Shown here one piece after another: positions 37,200 to 50,667 of a stretch of 64,000 bases of DNA. This DNA comes from Rhodamnia argentea (taxonomy: Eukaryota; Streptophyta; Magnoliopsida; Myrtales; Myrtaceae). Under the pieces are notes generated by a model. The model did no database searches and was not told where the DNA came from. It was given only the letters and a program-made list of their open reading frames with translations. Both the position numbers and the translations under genes were made by a program. The stretch covers positions 27,638,283 through 27,702,282 of the forward strand of contig NC_063156.1 in the NCBI RefSeq assembly GCF_020921035.1, read 5' to 3'. How positions within the stretch are numbered: position 1 is the stretch's first letter; each line of letters opens with the position of its first letter.

Positions 37200-38255
37200 A
37201 GTCGCTTTAAGCAACATTTGTATATTCAAATCCCATGGAAGTTTTGATTTGTCCATTACATTATAGCACACGTGGGATCCGTTGAATTTTCACAAAATGG
37301 CCGCAGGTTCTTGGAGTTACCTCAGAAATCAGATTTCCAAGGCTATGTGGAGAACTTATGCTCGATAGAAAAGGCATATTATATTGTTCTTCCGTTTGAA
37401 AATTTATGTTGTTGCATATCAAAATCATGATTTTGGTTATTTGTGTGCTACGATGCGTTGCGCGGGGCAAAGGATAAGCGTCTTCGGGTCAAGCGGACCG
37501 GCGAGAATACCCACCGAGGTTCTTCATATTACAACTAGGAAGCCAGCCTGTGGAGAATGTGTTGGACTAGAATCGGTTTCATGTGACGAGTGAGTGAATG
37601 TGCATGATTGCTGTTACATAGCCCACCAAAATACGACGTTTAGTGTAGTTCTGCTTTGTCTACTTTATTGGCATCAAGAGGTGGTATGTAGTTATCACTC
37701 TAAATTATAGGTACGATCTTGTATAACTTTTGCAAATTCATGGCTTCGATTCGGATATGCACTTGCTTTCTAATTTCTCGTGGATTTTTGGGCTATCCAC
37801 ATATTTGCAACATTTGATTTTCCCGGGTTCGAAAGATGTTTATCCATAGCCGAGTATATTTGAGCCGATAACGATTGCCTACTGATCATGGTCAATGTTT
37901 CAACGGTGTTATAGTCCATGGTCTCTGCAAACCGCATCATGGTTTCGATTGAGTTTTTGTTATGTGCTCTAAAGCAATCTCAGTCTGTCTTGCGTTTGTC
38001 GAGAACCGATACACGGGATAGATTTGAGCGACTCACAAGCGGGTCGGTGAGCTCTTCAGCTCTCCCGAAGTTGACAAGCGGATTACCTCCGTCACTATCG
38101 AGCCCGACGTGGAGGTCGAGGTCACCATTGCAGACTCCTTAAGTTTGCTTCACCACGGTGTGTGTGAGAGATTTACTGTTGGTTGATCTATGTGGGGCTT
38201 ATATAGATAATGTTGTCCCAGTTGTCTTGACAAAGTCTTTTGATATGCGTAAGGG
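37200..38255 (+). pseudogene. RPS20 (uS10) pseudogene 1, unprocessed, 5' truncated
   Basis: A decayed copy of the RPS20 gene at 45898-47292. The middle exon homolog (about 37447-37555) has substitutions at conserved positions and lacks a clear donor. The last exon homolog (about 38010-38142) starts without a good acceptor and has lost bases after the WDRFE-equivalent codons, shifting the frame. Intron sequence between them, and 5' intron sequence from about 37200, also align with the intact locus, so this is a segmental duplicate, not a retrocopy. The first coding exon was not found. Homology resumes beyond the copia insertion to about 43360. Confidence 0.85.
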
Positions 38256-38257
38256 TT

Positions 38258-38262
38258 CTTGT
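38258..38262. repeat. Target-site duplication (left) of copia element
   Basis: CTTGT at 38258-38262 is repeated at 43057-43061 directly outside the two LTRs. A single CTTGT is found at the matching place in the intact RPS20 3' flank (about 47425). Confidence 0.85.
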
Positions 38263-38400
38263 TGTTAGATTTGGAGAAGTGAATAATGGAATGCTTCAAT
38301 TACAATTAGGCACAAGGCCAATATAAATATACATACAAAGAAAGGTATAAAAGTAAATACATATACTAAAGGAAAAACCCTACTCCTAATATATCTAACA
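38263..38400 (-). repeat. Copia 3' LTR (element orientation)
   Basis: Starts TG and ends CA; 138 bp; about 98.6% identical to the partner at 42919-43056. Confidence 0.93.
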
Positions 38401-38413
38401 CCCCCCCTCAAAC

Positions 38414-41400
38414 TCAAGGTGGGTCAACCAATGAGAGTTTGGAAAGAAGAGTAGCAAATCGTTGTGATGTAAGAGATTTGGTGAATAAGTCGACAAGTCG
38501 GGGTCGCGAAGCTACAAAGGGAAGAGAAATGATACGTGCTTGGAGCCGATGACGCGTGATATGACAATCAATGTCGATGTGCTTGGTACGCTCATGAAAG
38601 ACCGGATTTGTAGCAATGTGAATAGCACTCTTATTGTCACAATGAAGAGGAATGGGATTAGAGGAGGCAACACCAAGATCAGCAAGGAGACGTCGAAGCC
38701 AAATAATCTCAATCGTAGTGTCGCCCATAGCACGATACTCGATTCGGTAGAAGAGCGAGACACGACAGGTTGCTTCTTAGCACGCCAAGAAATCGGAGAA
38801 TCACCCGGAAAGACACAAAATCCCGTAATGGACTTGCGGTCGGTAACATCCGAAGCCCAATCAGCATCGGAGTAAGCACGAAGAGCAAGTGAGGAAGTTG
38901 ATGGGAGAAAAACCGAGCGTGTCAGAGTACCACGAAGATATCGCAGAATGCGGAGTACAAAGAAAGCATAATGAACCGTACGAGGAGCCGCTACAAATCG
39001 ACCGACAAGGTGAACAAAGCATAGGCGATATCGGGACGAGTAGTCGTAAGATAGACAAGATCGCCAACAAGAGCCCGATAGCGAGTAACATCAGACAAAG
39101 GCTCACCATCATCCGGACGAAGCCGTAAATGAAGTTCAACGGGAGTAGCCGCGATGCGAGTATCGGACAACTCAGCACGAGCCAGAATGTCGGCAATGTA
39201 CTTTCGTTGGGAGAGAAGAATACCACGTCGATTGCGAGCAACTTCAATACCGAGAAAATAACGTAAGAAACCTAGATCCTTCATAGCAAACTGACGGTGA
39301 AGATGTTGTTTAGTATAAGCAATATGAGCATAGTCATCCCCAATAATAATTATATCATCAACATAGAGTAGTAGAATAGTACAACCAGAAGGAGAAGTGT
39401 GGGTGAACATAGCATGATCATTCTCACTCGAACAAAACCAAGTGACCGAACAACATCTCGCAAAACGTTCAAACCAAGCTCGAGGAGCCCGTTTGAGACC
39501 ATAAAGGGCTCGACGAAGACGACAAACCCGACCGGGAGAATGAGCTAGACCAGGAGGTGGCTGCATATAGAGTTCCTCATGAAAGACCCCATGAAGAAAA
39601 GCATTCTTCACATCAAGCTGAAAAAGAGGCCAATTACGAATAGATGCGATCGCAAGAAGAGTACGAACAGAAGCCATTTTGGCAACGGGAGCAAAGGTCA
39701 CCTCATAATCAATCCCATACTCCCGATCAAAACCACGTGCAACAAGACGTGCTTTATAGCGCTCAATACTACCATCAGAGTGAGTCTTGATTTTATAGAT
39801 CCAACGACAAGATATCAAGGATTTTCCTGGTGGAAGAGGTACAAGATCCCACGTACCGGTGCGTTCAAGAGCAGACAATTCCTCGGACATAGCATCACGC
39901 CATTCGGCATGTTGTACGGCCATACGATAATGTGATGGTTCCCGTAAAGTATGGACAGCAGCCATAAAGGAACCAAACTCATCGGAATAACTTGTAGCAG
40001 CCACGTACCTAGCTGGAGGACGGCGATCTCGCAGAGGATTCCTCCGAGGGGAAGGGGGGCGAGAATCGTCAAGAGGCGTCGAAGTGGCGGGTGAAGTAGA
40101 CGAGGAAGGAGGCATAACGGGAGAAGGTGGTGGCACTGGATCTAACGGAGAAGATATAATAGGAGGAACAAGAGATGAATCAAGAGGAAAATCCATAAAA
40201 ATAGATGGGGCTGAGTGTGAAGAAGTAGAGGTAGCAGAAAAGAACGGTAGGTGCTCAAAGAATTGAACACTACGAGAGATACGAATACGCCGTGAAGAAG
40301 GATCATAGCACTCGTAGCCTTTATGTTCTGTGTCGTAGCCTAAGAAAGCACACCGAACCGACCTTGCAGAGAGTTTGGTATGCTCATGCGGTGGAAGAAG
40401 CACATAACACGTCTGACCAAAAAACACGAAGTTGGTGATAAGTGGGTGGTTTCGAGAAAAGACGTTGGTAAGGGGTGGCTTTGGAGAGGACAAGAGAAGG
40501 AAGTCGATTTATGAGATAGACAACGAGTAGAAAGTGCTTCGGCCCAAAATTCAAAGAGGGAACAATTGGACAACAAGAGAGCACGAGTAGTATCTAGAAG
40601 ATGACGATGTTTTCGCTCGGCAAGACCATTTTGAGCGGGAACACCGGGACATGACAAGCGAGGTAAGGTTCCCTAAGAAGTTAAGAAAGAACGAAAAGCA
40701 GTAGAAAGATATTCCCCACCCGAATCAGAACGAAAAACTTTAATAGTTTTAGAGAATTGAGTAGAGATCATGGTTGTAAAGTTTTTATATATAGAGAGAA
40801 ATTCATCACGAGAGCGCATGAAATAAACCCGGGTATAACGAGAATAATCATCAATAAACGATACATAATACTTGAAGCCACTTTTAGAAATTTGGGGGGC
40901 GGGACCCCAAACGTCCGAATGTACTAAATCAAAACAAGAAGTGGAAACATAAGAACTAATAGGAAAAGGAGGTGCAGATTGTTTAGCTAAAGGACAACTA
41001 GTACAAGGACGCATAACAGTAGATGAAATAGGCCCAAGTACACCTCGCCGACGCAGAAAAGACAAACGAGAAGCGGATATATGACCCAAACGCTGGTGCC
41101 AGCAATCAAGGTCGAAGATAGCGAGAACATGTTGAGGTGAGGGAAGCCGGAGATGCTGCATTGTATATAATCCTCCATGTCTACTACCCCCGCTAATCGT
41201 CCGGCCACTCGTACGATCCTGTACAACACAAGAATCAACAGTAAATGTCACTATATAACCCATATCAGCAAGTTGTCCAACGGATAAAAGATTCAAGGCT
41301 AAGTTCGGTATATGCAACACATTAGGCACATTAAAAGCGCCGGGGATAGTAAGATGGCCTTGCATAGTAGCAATAATAGAGGATCCATCGTTTGTAAAGA

Positions 41401-42644
41401 ACCCTTGTGGATTTTTGAGTGTAGTCTGCTGAGTGAGATGATGAGCAGAGGCGATCATGTGATGAGCGGCCCCAGAGTCAAGAATCCAAGAAGAACTATC
41501 ACCCGAGGATTGCAGAGCAAATGCGGCAGTAGCAATAGTAGAGGATACACCAGAAGAACCAAGATGAAGCCGAGCTAAACGAGAAAGCCGAGCCTCAATA
41601 TTAGCAAGTCGATCATCCGAAGATGAGGATGGAGTGGCACGATCAACGGATGGAGAAGAGACAGGTGCAACGGAGCATGAGGTTGCATCGGGAAGATCAC
41701 GCATCTTCTGAAAGCATCGATCCTCGGTATGTCCATTTTGTTTACAGAAGTTACAATAAAAATGTGAACCTCGCCGAGAAGAGGCACGCTGGGAGCCACG
41801 CACGTAACTACGCCGAGAACCACGTTGAGAACTACGCCGAGAATAGCCGGATTGAAAACCACGTTGAGAGGAGACAGATTGAACACCACGCCGAGAGGGG
41901 CCGGACCGGAAATCAGGCCGTGGGGTGGCCGATATTGCGGAGGGATCTACAGATGGAGGAGCACCAAGAATTCCTCGTCTGGTTTCCTCGGCCTGAAGTT
42001 CTTTGATCGCATCTCGAAAGAGACGGTGCGGGACAACGATAGAGAATCGACTCGAACTCCCTCAAATTCTCGGTGAAAGTTGCATCAAGAATTCGTAAAG
42101 ACGATTCTTGTTCGATCTTCAAGTTTAAATGCAGCACAAGTAACGCAACCAAGACACGTGGGACATCTTTGGACGAGCCAATACATCAAGTTGAGACCAA
42201 AGAGATGTCATATAATTATAAAATTCATGAATTGATCGCGTGCCCCGAGTGGCACGACGAAGTTCCTGCATAAGGCGATAAACACGAACGGTAACCCGTT
42301 TGCGTAAACATCTCAAAGCAATTTGATCCCATAACTGTTTTGCACCAACAATCTCGAGTAAATTGGGGGCGAAGATCGGGGCTAATAGAACCAAATAATA
42401 TGGCCCATGCTTTCCGATCAGCAACATGCCAAGCCCTAATTTCAGATTCGCGTTGCGTAATCCGATCAGCACTAAGTTTAGGGTCGGCAGTATCGGACAA
42501 AGATGTAGGACAAGAACGAGTACCATCAACATGCTCATATAAATCACGATAAACAAGAGCAGCCATCACCGAGGGTTTCCAAATAACATAATTAGAGCCA
42601 TCCAACTTAACATCAATGCGATCAATCCGATCACTATCACCCAT
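38414..42644 (-). pseudogene. Copia gag-pol polyprotein, broken by stops and frameshifts
   Basis: In minus-strand order: a gag start at 42644; a CCHC zinc knuckle (C-X2-C-X4-H-X4-C) near 41720-41765; an aspartic protease DSG motif near 41490; the GAG-pre-integrase HH/CC region and integrase core near 40680-41110; reverse transcriptase with YVDD near 39350-39370; and RNase H to the stop at 38414. The frame is interrupted several times: within gag near 42330 and before the zinc knuckle, by TAG after the integrase core at about 40673, by shifts near 40500-40600, and by two shifts in the RT/RNase H region near 39020 and 38715. No single functional polyprotein can be made. Confidence 0.9.
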
Positions 42645-42918
42645 TAATTCCGAGATCACTAAATCAAGGTGGAAGCAAATATATATATGAGTGAAGAAGA
42701 TAGAACCCGAGATCGATCGCAAGAACAAGGCGAAAGACGAAGAAGATCGGGCGAGACAAAGTCGGACAATCGCGAAGCTATACCGATGAAGACAACGTGG
42801 CCGGCATGAAAAACGAAGGCGCAATGAAGAAGGCGACCGAAAAAAAATTTCGGTGGGCATCGTAGTCGTTGATTAGTGTACAGTACTCACAAGAAAGCAA
42901 ACCCTAGCTACGATACCA

Positions 42919-43056
42919 TGTTAGATTTGGAGAAGTGAATAATGAAATGCTTCAATTACAATTAGGCACAAGGCCAATATAAATATACATACAAAGAAGG
43001 GTATAAAAGTAAATACATATACTAAAGGAAAAACCCTACTCCTAATATATCTAACA
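42919..43056 (-). repeat. Copia 5' LTR (element orientation)
   Basis: Partner of 38263-38400, with two substitutions between them. The flanking CTTGT follows at 43057-43061. Confidence 0.93.
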
Positions 43057-43061
43057 CTTGT

Positions 43062-44102
43062 TACTCTTTATTTCTTCAATTTTCCACCTTGATATAAAAT
43101 CTTCTTAGAGCATTCCTTCGAGATCGAGCGCTAGAATGCGGGATGATGATTGAATTGACCAGTGATGTTTTCTTGACGTCGCGAACCTACCCGTTAAAGG
43201 GCATTCTGCATCTCTTTTTCTCAAGATTTGGCCATGTTTCTCATTGAATTCATGTCCGGATGGATGCTGTGGATGTCGATCCGGACTTTACTTATCCTGG
43301 TATTAGGAATTAGGCCAGAAGCAATATTTTGGCAAAGCAAATTGGTGAATCATAAGACGGAACAAAAACATTTCCTGGTAAGTTTAAGTTATAGCAGACT
43401 TTTGTTGCTGAAAGGGGAAGGCGAAACTTTGTGCGACGACTAGCTCACGCAATCGATGAAGTTAGCCGGGCGACAAACAAAATTTGATTCCCATATGATT
43501 CCCGAAGAAGATGTAGACAAAGAAGGATAAAGATTTACAGTGTTTGTGGCTAGTTTTGGAGCTCGAACAGCGGTTCCCGTAATATGCTCTCCCCCCAACA
43601 TTCCATTTCTCGAATATCCAAAGATTCGGACTTTCTCGACGATGTCCCGCAAAAGATTCGAACTTTGTCGCCTCAACACGATTGCTAATGTCCAGCAAAC
43701 CATCCAAAGTGCAGCCGTTTGCATCATTGCTAAACTGTCATTCTTTAGAGGAGACAGTTCCCGCTCCCCGGGCGCGAAGGTGAAGGTCGGATGACCGCAC
43801 GAGGTAAAATCACGCAAAGAACATGTACACTTCATCCTTGATGAGACGCGGCTATACCTCGGGGTTATGTAACTCACATCCGATCCATATATGCGAGCAA
43901 ACGAAGTCATAAGGATGTGTCCCAAATGTTCCGGAGTTGAAAGGCAATATCGGTTGCGGCCAACCACAAGGCCCAAGTCTCATAGACTTTTTACCATGGT
44001 CTACCATTATTAGTTGCTCCAACAGAGTGATTGGCCTACGCATACCTGTGTGGATTGCCGCGGCATGTTGATCTTCTTCCCTAGTAAGGATATGGGAAAA
44101 TG
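43062..44102. other. Downstream part of RPS20 duplicate, then unresolved sequence
   Basis: 43062-43360 aligns with the RPS20 3' flank at about 47425-47790. After it, minus-strand open frames at 43440-43976 (178 codons) and 43852-44106 (84 codons, another frame) have mixed, protein-like composition but no motif I recognise. They may be remnants of a degenerate gene. Confidence 0.4.
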
Positions 44103-44443
44103 GCATAAATTGTTCGTGAATTTTGACCCAATGTGCAATGTGATTCCCGAACTTTTAAAATGACTCCTTAAACTTTAATCCAATATGTAATGTGATCCCC
44201 GAATTTTTAGTTTATTCAATGTAGTCCCCAAAATTTTGGAACATATTCAACTTAGTTTCTAAATTATAAGAAGATATTCAAAGTTGTCTCCGAACTTAAA
44301 TTAGTAGAAAGATTATATTGAATATCTTCATATAATTCAGTGACTAAGTTAAATATATTTCAAAATTTCAGGGATCATATTATCAAATTAAAATTTCAGG
44401 GATCATATTATACATTGGATCAAATTTCAGAGATTATTTATGT
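44103..44443. mobile_element. Inverted-repeat (foldback) element upstream of RPS20
   Basis: The left arm beginning near CATAAATTGTTCGTGAATTT is mirrored by a right arm ending near CAGAGATTATTTATG. The arms contain repeated GATCCC/GATTCCC words. The palindrome is about 340 bp, non-coding, with imprecise ends. Confidence 0.5.
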
Positions 44444-44625
44444 GGTTTTACTTATACCTAGGGATATATAGAAAAAGAATTTGAAGTTTATTTTTATTTA
44501 TTTTTTTGGGTCCCGCCATTTAATTGCCAGTGCTAAGTCCGGCCCGCCAAAGTTCGGACACAGGCCCATTTGGACGAAACCCTACGCAGTCGGATCCACC
44601 GGATTGCTTGTTACATTAAAAGCCG

Positions 44626-44645
44626 AAACCCTAGACGTATATAAA
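44626..44645 (+). promoter_or_regulatory. RPS20 core promoter: telo-box plus TATA box
   Basis: AAACCCTAG (44626-44634) is the telo-box typical of plant translation-machinery genes. TATATAAA (44638-44645) follows directly. A site-II-like GGCCCA lies upstream at about 44567. Both core motifs recur in the same order upstream of pseudogene 2. Confidence 0.75.
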
Positions 44646-45897
44646 CCGCTCACCATCTCTCTCTCCAAGACCTGCACCTCCATTCGCTTCGTCAGTCGCC
44701 GCTGCTCCCTCTCCCCTCCCTCCTCGCTCCGTCGAAGGTACCTCTCTTTGAGTTAGGCTCTTCTTATCCGTCGCGTCCTGCTATGTTCGCCGTTCTGAAG
44801 GTTTCCGGTTTTGCTTTCGTGTCTTTGGCTCAATGTGCTGGGCATTGTTTAGTAGTTTCTGTTCGCTTGCTCCGGGTTTTTGTTGATTATTGGGTTTGAA
44901 AAGATGTGGTTCTTGTGCGGAATGATGTCTCTGTGGTTTGCGAATGATGTCGGATCTGCGGTTGGTTGTGTCGGTGTTTCTGATCTTATCATGAGATGAA
45001 TGGCCGTCTCGTGCCTGCAGCTGGTGCTTACATGACCGAGCTATTTTTCATCACTTCCTGCGTAGTCTTTGCACGCTACGCTTGGCAATTTTAAGCTAAG
45101 AGTGAGAATGATGGAGAAAGAAGTGGGACAAAAATTACAGTGGGTTGGATCTTATATTTGAAGGAAAACACGACGTGGTGGGAAATTGAGCTAGTTAATG
45201 GGCTAAAGGGTCCTTTCTTTTTTTACACTTTGAAAGAGATTAGAAGGTCGGACGCAAAAGATGGGTAGTTTCTGCCCATTTGTCTCCAAATTTGGGAGGA
45301 AGTGATTTGTGGGCTCGGTGGAATTATTTCCTTTGTATTAGCAGCAGTTTGCTTCCCCTTTGTTACCCGAATGAAGGAAACTCAGATGTAATTTCCGTCC
45401 ACTTCGGTCCAGTTCTTTCTAACCAATGTTCAGTTGGGTGGAGTTGGCCGAGAGGAACGGAAGTGATATGCTGGAGACTATGTTATTTGTTTGGATAGCA
45501 TGGATATTGAAGAAGCATAGGACATATGATAGAAATACTTCTTTTTCGGTCCTACAAAACATGTCCTCCAAAAAATTTGGGAGGAAGTGGAAGGAAATTC
45601 TGCCTGCCCCTAGTTTTCCTTTGTTCAAGAATGTGAATATATGAAGATTGTTTTAGTCTACATAATTATTTCATTTACCCTCCATGACTTGTTCCTTTAA
45701 TAACCATCTTTCTCACTACTTAAATTGACAGGCATAGTAAAAATTGCACTCAACAAGAATTCTCGTAAAGTCAATGCAAATATTGTTTTATCTGGCTTAT
45801 TCTGTGAAAGAGAAATCTAGTTAATTTAATCTCATTGACTCGATAAGAATGAGACTTTATTTGGTTTTGCAGGGTTAAGTTACCAAAAGGAGTGAAG

Positions 45898-47292
<1,395 letters not shown>

Positions 47293-50100
47293 GTCACTTT
47301 TGCTACGACGAGTGTCTGTGAGAGATTTATTGTGGTTGAGATATGTAGGGGATTATATAGCTTTGTTATCAACCCAGTTATGTCTTGACAATTTTTGAAG
47401 TCTTTTTGATATGCAGAAGGATTCTTGTTTGCTGTTTCTTCTTTTCAATTTCACCTGGAGAAAGCTTTGCTTAAGAGTTTTCCTTCAAGACTTAGCTCGA
47501 GAGTGGTGGTTGATTAAATTGACTTGCGACAGTTTCTATGTTTTCTTGACGCCGTAACTCAAATTCAGGAATTTTTAGACTCTTCTTCGATAGCCCGACC
47601 TTGTGATATGCCATTTTGCGTCTCTTCTATTAATTGGAATGATCAACTCGATGTTATTGGCCGTGCTTCTCATCCAATATCTGCATGGATCGATTCTGTA
47701 GTTGCTGATCCTGCGATTTAAATTTTAATGTGACAGTTTGGCCAGAAGTAAAATAACTCAGCGGAGCAAATGGTATATCGTAAGAAGGAAGAAAGAAGTA
47801 GCAAAATTTATTGCACATAGGGTAATTCAATTTTAAAATTTTTAATTTGGTCAATTTAGTGTAAACCTTTTGGTGGTTTACGATGTTCAATTTTGGCTGG
47901 AAATTATAGATGTAGATCCTGGTCAAAATTGATCAATTTGAAAAGTTTAGAACGTTGATCGAACAAATGAGTATATATTTATGAAGGGCTTGTAGCTTAT
48001 TTGGAACTTGAAAGTTCATGTAATATGGTAGCTTTATCAATGGTATAATGTTTACAAGACAAAGAAGAGGAAGAAATATTTATTGGGTTCAAAATGGAGA
48101 ATTACTTCAATGGCGGTCAGAAGTAGTCCTAAGTCCGAGCTCGATATCTGAGTTAATTGAAACTTTCATTGGGCCACAATTTCCTATGGATCTACACTAG
48201 ACCTGCCAAAATAAAACATAGATTCATTTCCATATTTGATGGATCAAGGTCATTATATTGTATGGGTTAGTTATATTCAGTAAATGGATTATAAATGGAT
48301 TTAGAATGGTAAAAAGAAATATACGAGTTCCCAATTAACTTCACCCTTATTAAAAATATCCAAATGGCTTCTTTTTGTCCTCATTATTTTTATATGTAAA
48401 TTAATCTTGTAAGTTTCATCCATTAGATATTGGAGTATATCTTTCCCCGATTGCATTTGAAATTATTATTTTTATTTTATATTCCAATATTAGTTCTTAG
48501 CATTACAATCCGTGGTCAACATAAGTCATCTTCTTGAATACCTTACATTCCATTTAATTAACTTCAATTCCTCTGCATTATTTGTTGTTGTGAATTTATA
48601 AATTATCTATCAAGTACAAACTTTCTCTTATTCTTCATTATAAATGAACTCTTTTGCATATGAGAACTTTAAGTGGGTCAATTAAATGGATATGAATTTT
48701 CATAGGTTTGATTAAATATGCAAGAATTTTAGTAAAAGGATCAAGTACGGATAAGGGCACAAGTTGGGTTGGGTATGAGTCATTGAATTGTATTGTATAT
48801 AAATAGGTCAAACGGGTTAAATAGGTTATTTTGAGTTTGACCAAACTCAATTCTACCAAAATCCAACCCGACCCACCCATTTAATGACTCTTTTCTACAT
48901 GAATCAACATATCATTAGCAGGCAAACATGAAGCACGTAATGTAAAACCGACTCCAAGTCTTTCTAAATTTTTCAAACGTACGGAAAAGGGCATCATTGG
49001 GTGAACCAAATCAACTCACCATTTTATTGGAAAATGATGCATTTTTCTTTATCATGTAGTTTTCCCCCAAACAAACGTATCGTTAATTTGGTTTCTAATT
49101 TTTGTCAAGATGAAATAGGCTACATTTAAGTCGGTTGGATACAAAGGGAGTGATCGAACTTTTTAAGATTAATCTATTTAATCCGGATTAGTGTACTTGC
49201 AAAGGAACCGCAAAAAGTTTAAAAAAGTTAAAAGAGTTAGAATTAAGATCTTTCTTTCGCCATTTCTTTGTGGGAAGGTAGAACAAGCTGCATTCCAATA
49301 TGATTCCTTTTCATTCTTTTGGTTTGTAATTGGGTTCTTTTTCCAAAGTACGCTCATATATTGAACAGAACGAAATCACTTGAATGAAATCTTTTTTTTT
49401 TTTTTTTTGGGTGGTAAAAGAGGCAAAAACCTAACACAAACCAATATCTTTTATTTTTTTTTTCAGACTTTCATTCTAGTCAATCATAAATATGTCGGAG
49501 TTATTAATTTTTTCACACATTTTTTTGGAGAATGATGGGTGGTTATCTAATGATTTGAAATGGATAAAGTGTGACGTTACCAAAGATGTAAAGAACTGTT
49601 CGCAAAAAGTTGGATGCATTGTTACATTGTAATCTCGGAAGATCTTGAATATCAAATTACAGTTATATTCTATCTAACCTATTAAGAGAATAGCATATAT
49701 CAAGGGCATGTTGGACATTTCCCGGTGGACACCTAAAAGAATTAATGAGAATTAACTTTTTGTTCGTCAGTCTACAACTTTTTATCATTTATTCGCCATT
49801 CAAATTGAAGATAATAAAGATAGATGATGTGAAACTCTTATCTTTGCCATTGAAAACAAATTATAAGTTAGCATATTTTTCCTATCATGATCTCATGTTT
49901 AGAATTATTAACTCTATTTATAATGTTGGGAATGCCCCTAAGCTGCTGTACTTCATCTGCTGTAACATCTTTATCCAAAAAAAATAAAAATGCATGAATA
50001 AAATATTTGTATCGTTAATTAAATTATGGGTCGCGTAACCTTCAAGTTAGTCCAAGGGAGGATTACTTTTAAAACTAGAATTAAATAGGAACTTTGGAAG
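47293..50100. other. Spacer between RPS20 and pseudogene 2
   Basis: AT-rich. Remnants of the hairpin repeat family lie at about 47820-47960 (GGTCAATTTAG and its inverse around AAAATTGATCAATTTG). A TE-like stretch with GGGTTGGGTATGAGT and AACCCGACCCACCC lies at about 48760-48885. No gene recognised. Confidence 0.45.
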
Positions 50101-50130
50101 ACCCGTTTAACTCAGACTCCTGCAAGCCCC

Positions 50131-50181
50131 AAACCCTAGACATGCATGAAAACTCGAAGAACAAAACCTGAAGTATATAAA
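50131..50181 (+). promoter_or_regulatory. Telo-box and TATA box of RPS20 pseudogene 2
   Basis: AAACCCTAG at 50131-50139 and TATATAAA at 50174-50181 repeat the promoter arrangement of the intact gene, with wider spacing. A 5' UTR donor GACGAAG|GTG at 50278 also corresponds to that of the intact copy. Confidence 0.6.
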
Positions 50182-50667
50182 ACCCTTTGTTTCTGTGTCA
50201 AATTCTGCAAGCTCTTCTTCTTCAGCACCAGTTGCCGCTTCTCTCTCCCTCCCTACCTCGCCATCTCTCCGACGAAGGTGCTCCTCTCTCTGGCTCTCTC
50301 TCTTTCTCTCTCTAACGTTACTGTCTTTTGACAATTAGGGTTTTATGTGTTGGGGATTTGTGAATTTGATGTCGAAGCCTTGATTGGTGAATCCGCGTTA
50401 GAGTAGAGTTTGTCCGAATGATCTTGAAAGAGAGAGAGAAAGAGAGACCAAGTAATGTGATTGCTAATGACCTCAATTCCCGAGCGAAGTCACCAATTTC
50501 GTCACTGTCACGTACACACCTTGATCATAAACAGTGTTGTCCCATTAGGGTTCTTACTGTAGAGAAGGGGAAAGCTTCTTTGCATTGTCCAGGCCCTTTG
50601 ATTACATTTCATCAGTTTCTTTCGTTTCGCTGATGCTATCCAACCTTGTTTACATAGCTTGGCAACG

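Larger units (their letters stand above)
38263..43056 (-). mobile_element. Ty1/copia LTR retrotransposon, ~4.8 kb, reverse oriented
   Basis: Complete by structure: 138-bp LTRs at 38263-38400 and 42919-43056, a 5-bp target duplication, a primer-binding-like site next to the right LTR (minus-strand TGGTATCGTAGC at about 42907-42918), and a polypurine tract next to the left LTR (minus-strand TTTGAGGGGGGG at about 38401-38412). On the minus strand the order is gag, protease, integrase, reverse transcriptase, RNase H, as in copia. The LTRs differ at only two positions. Short LTRs suggest an Ale/Retrofit-type lineage, an inference. Confidence 0.95.
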
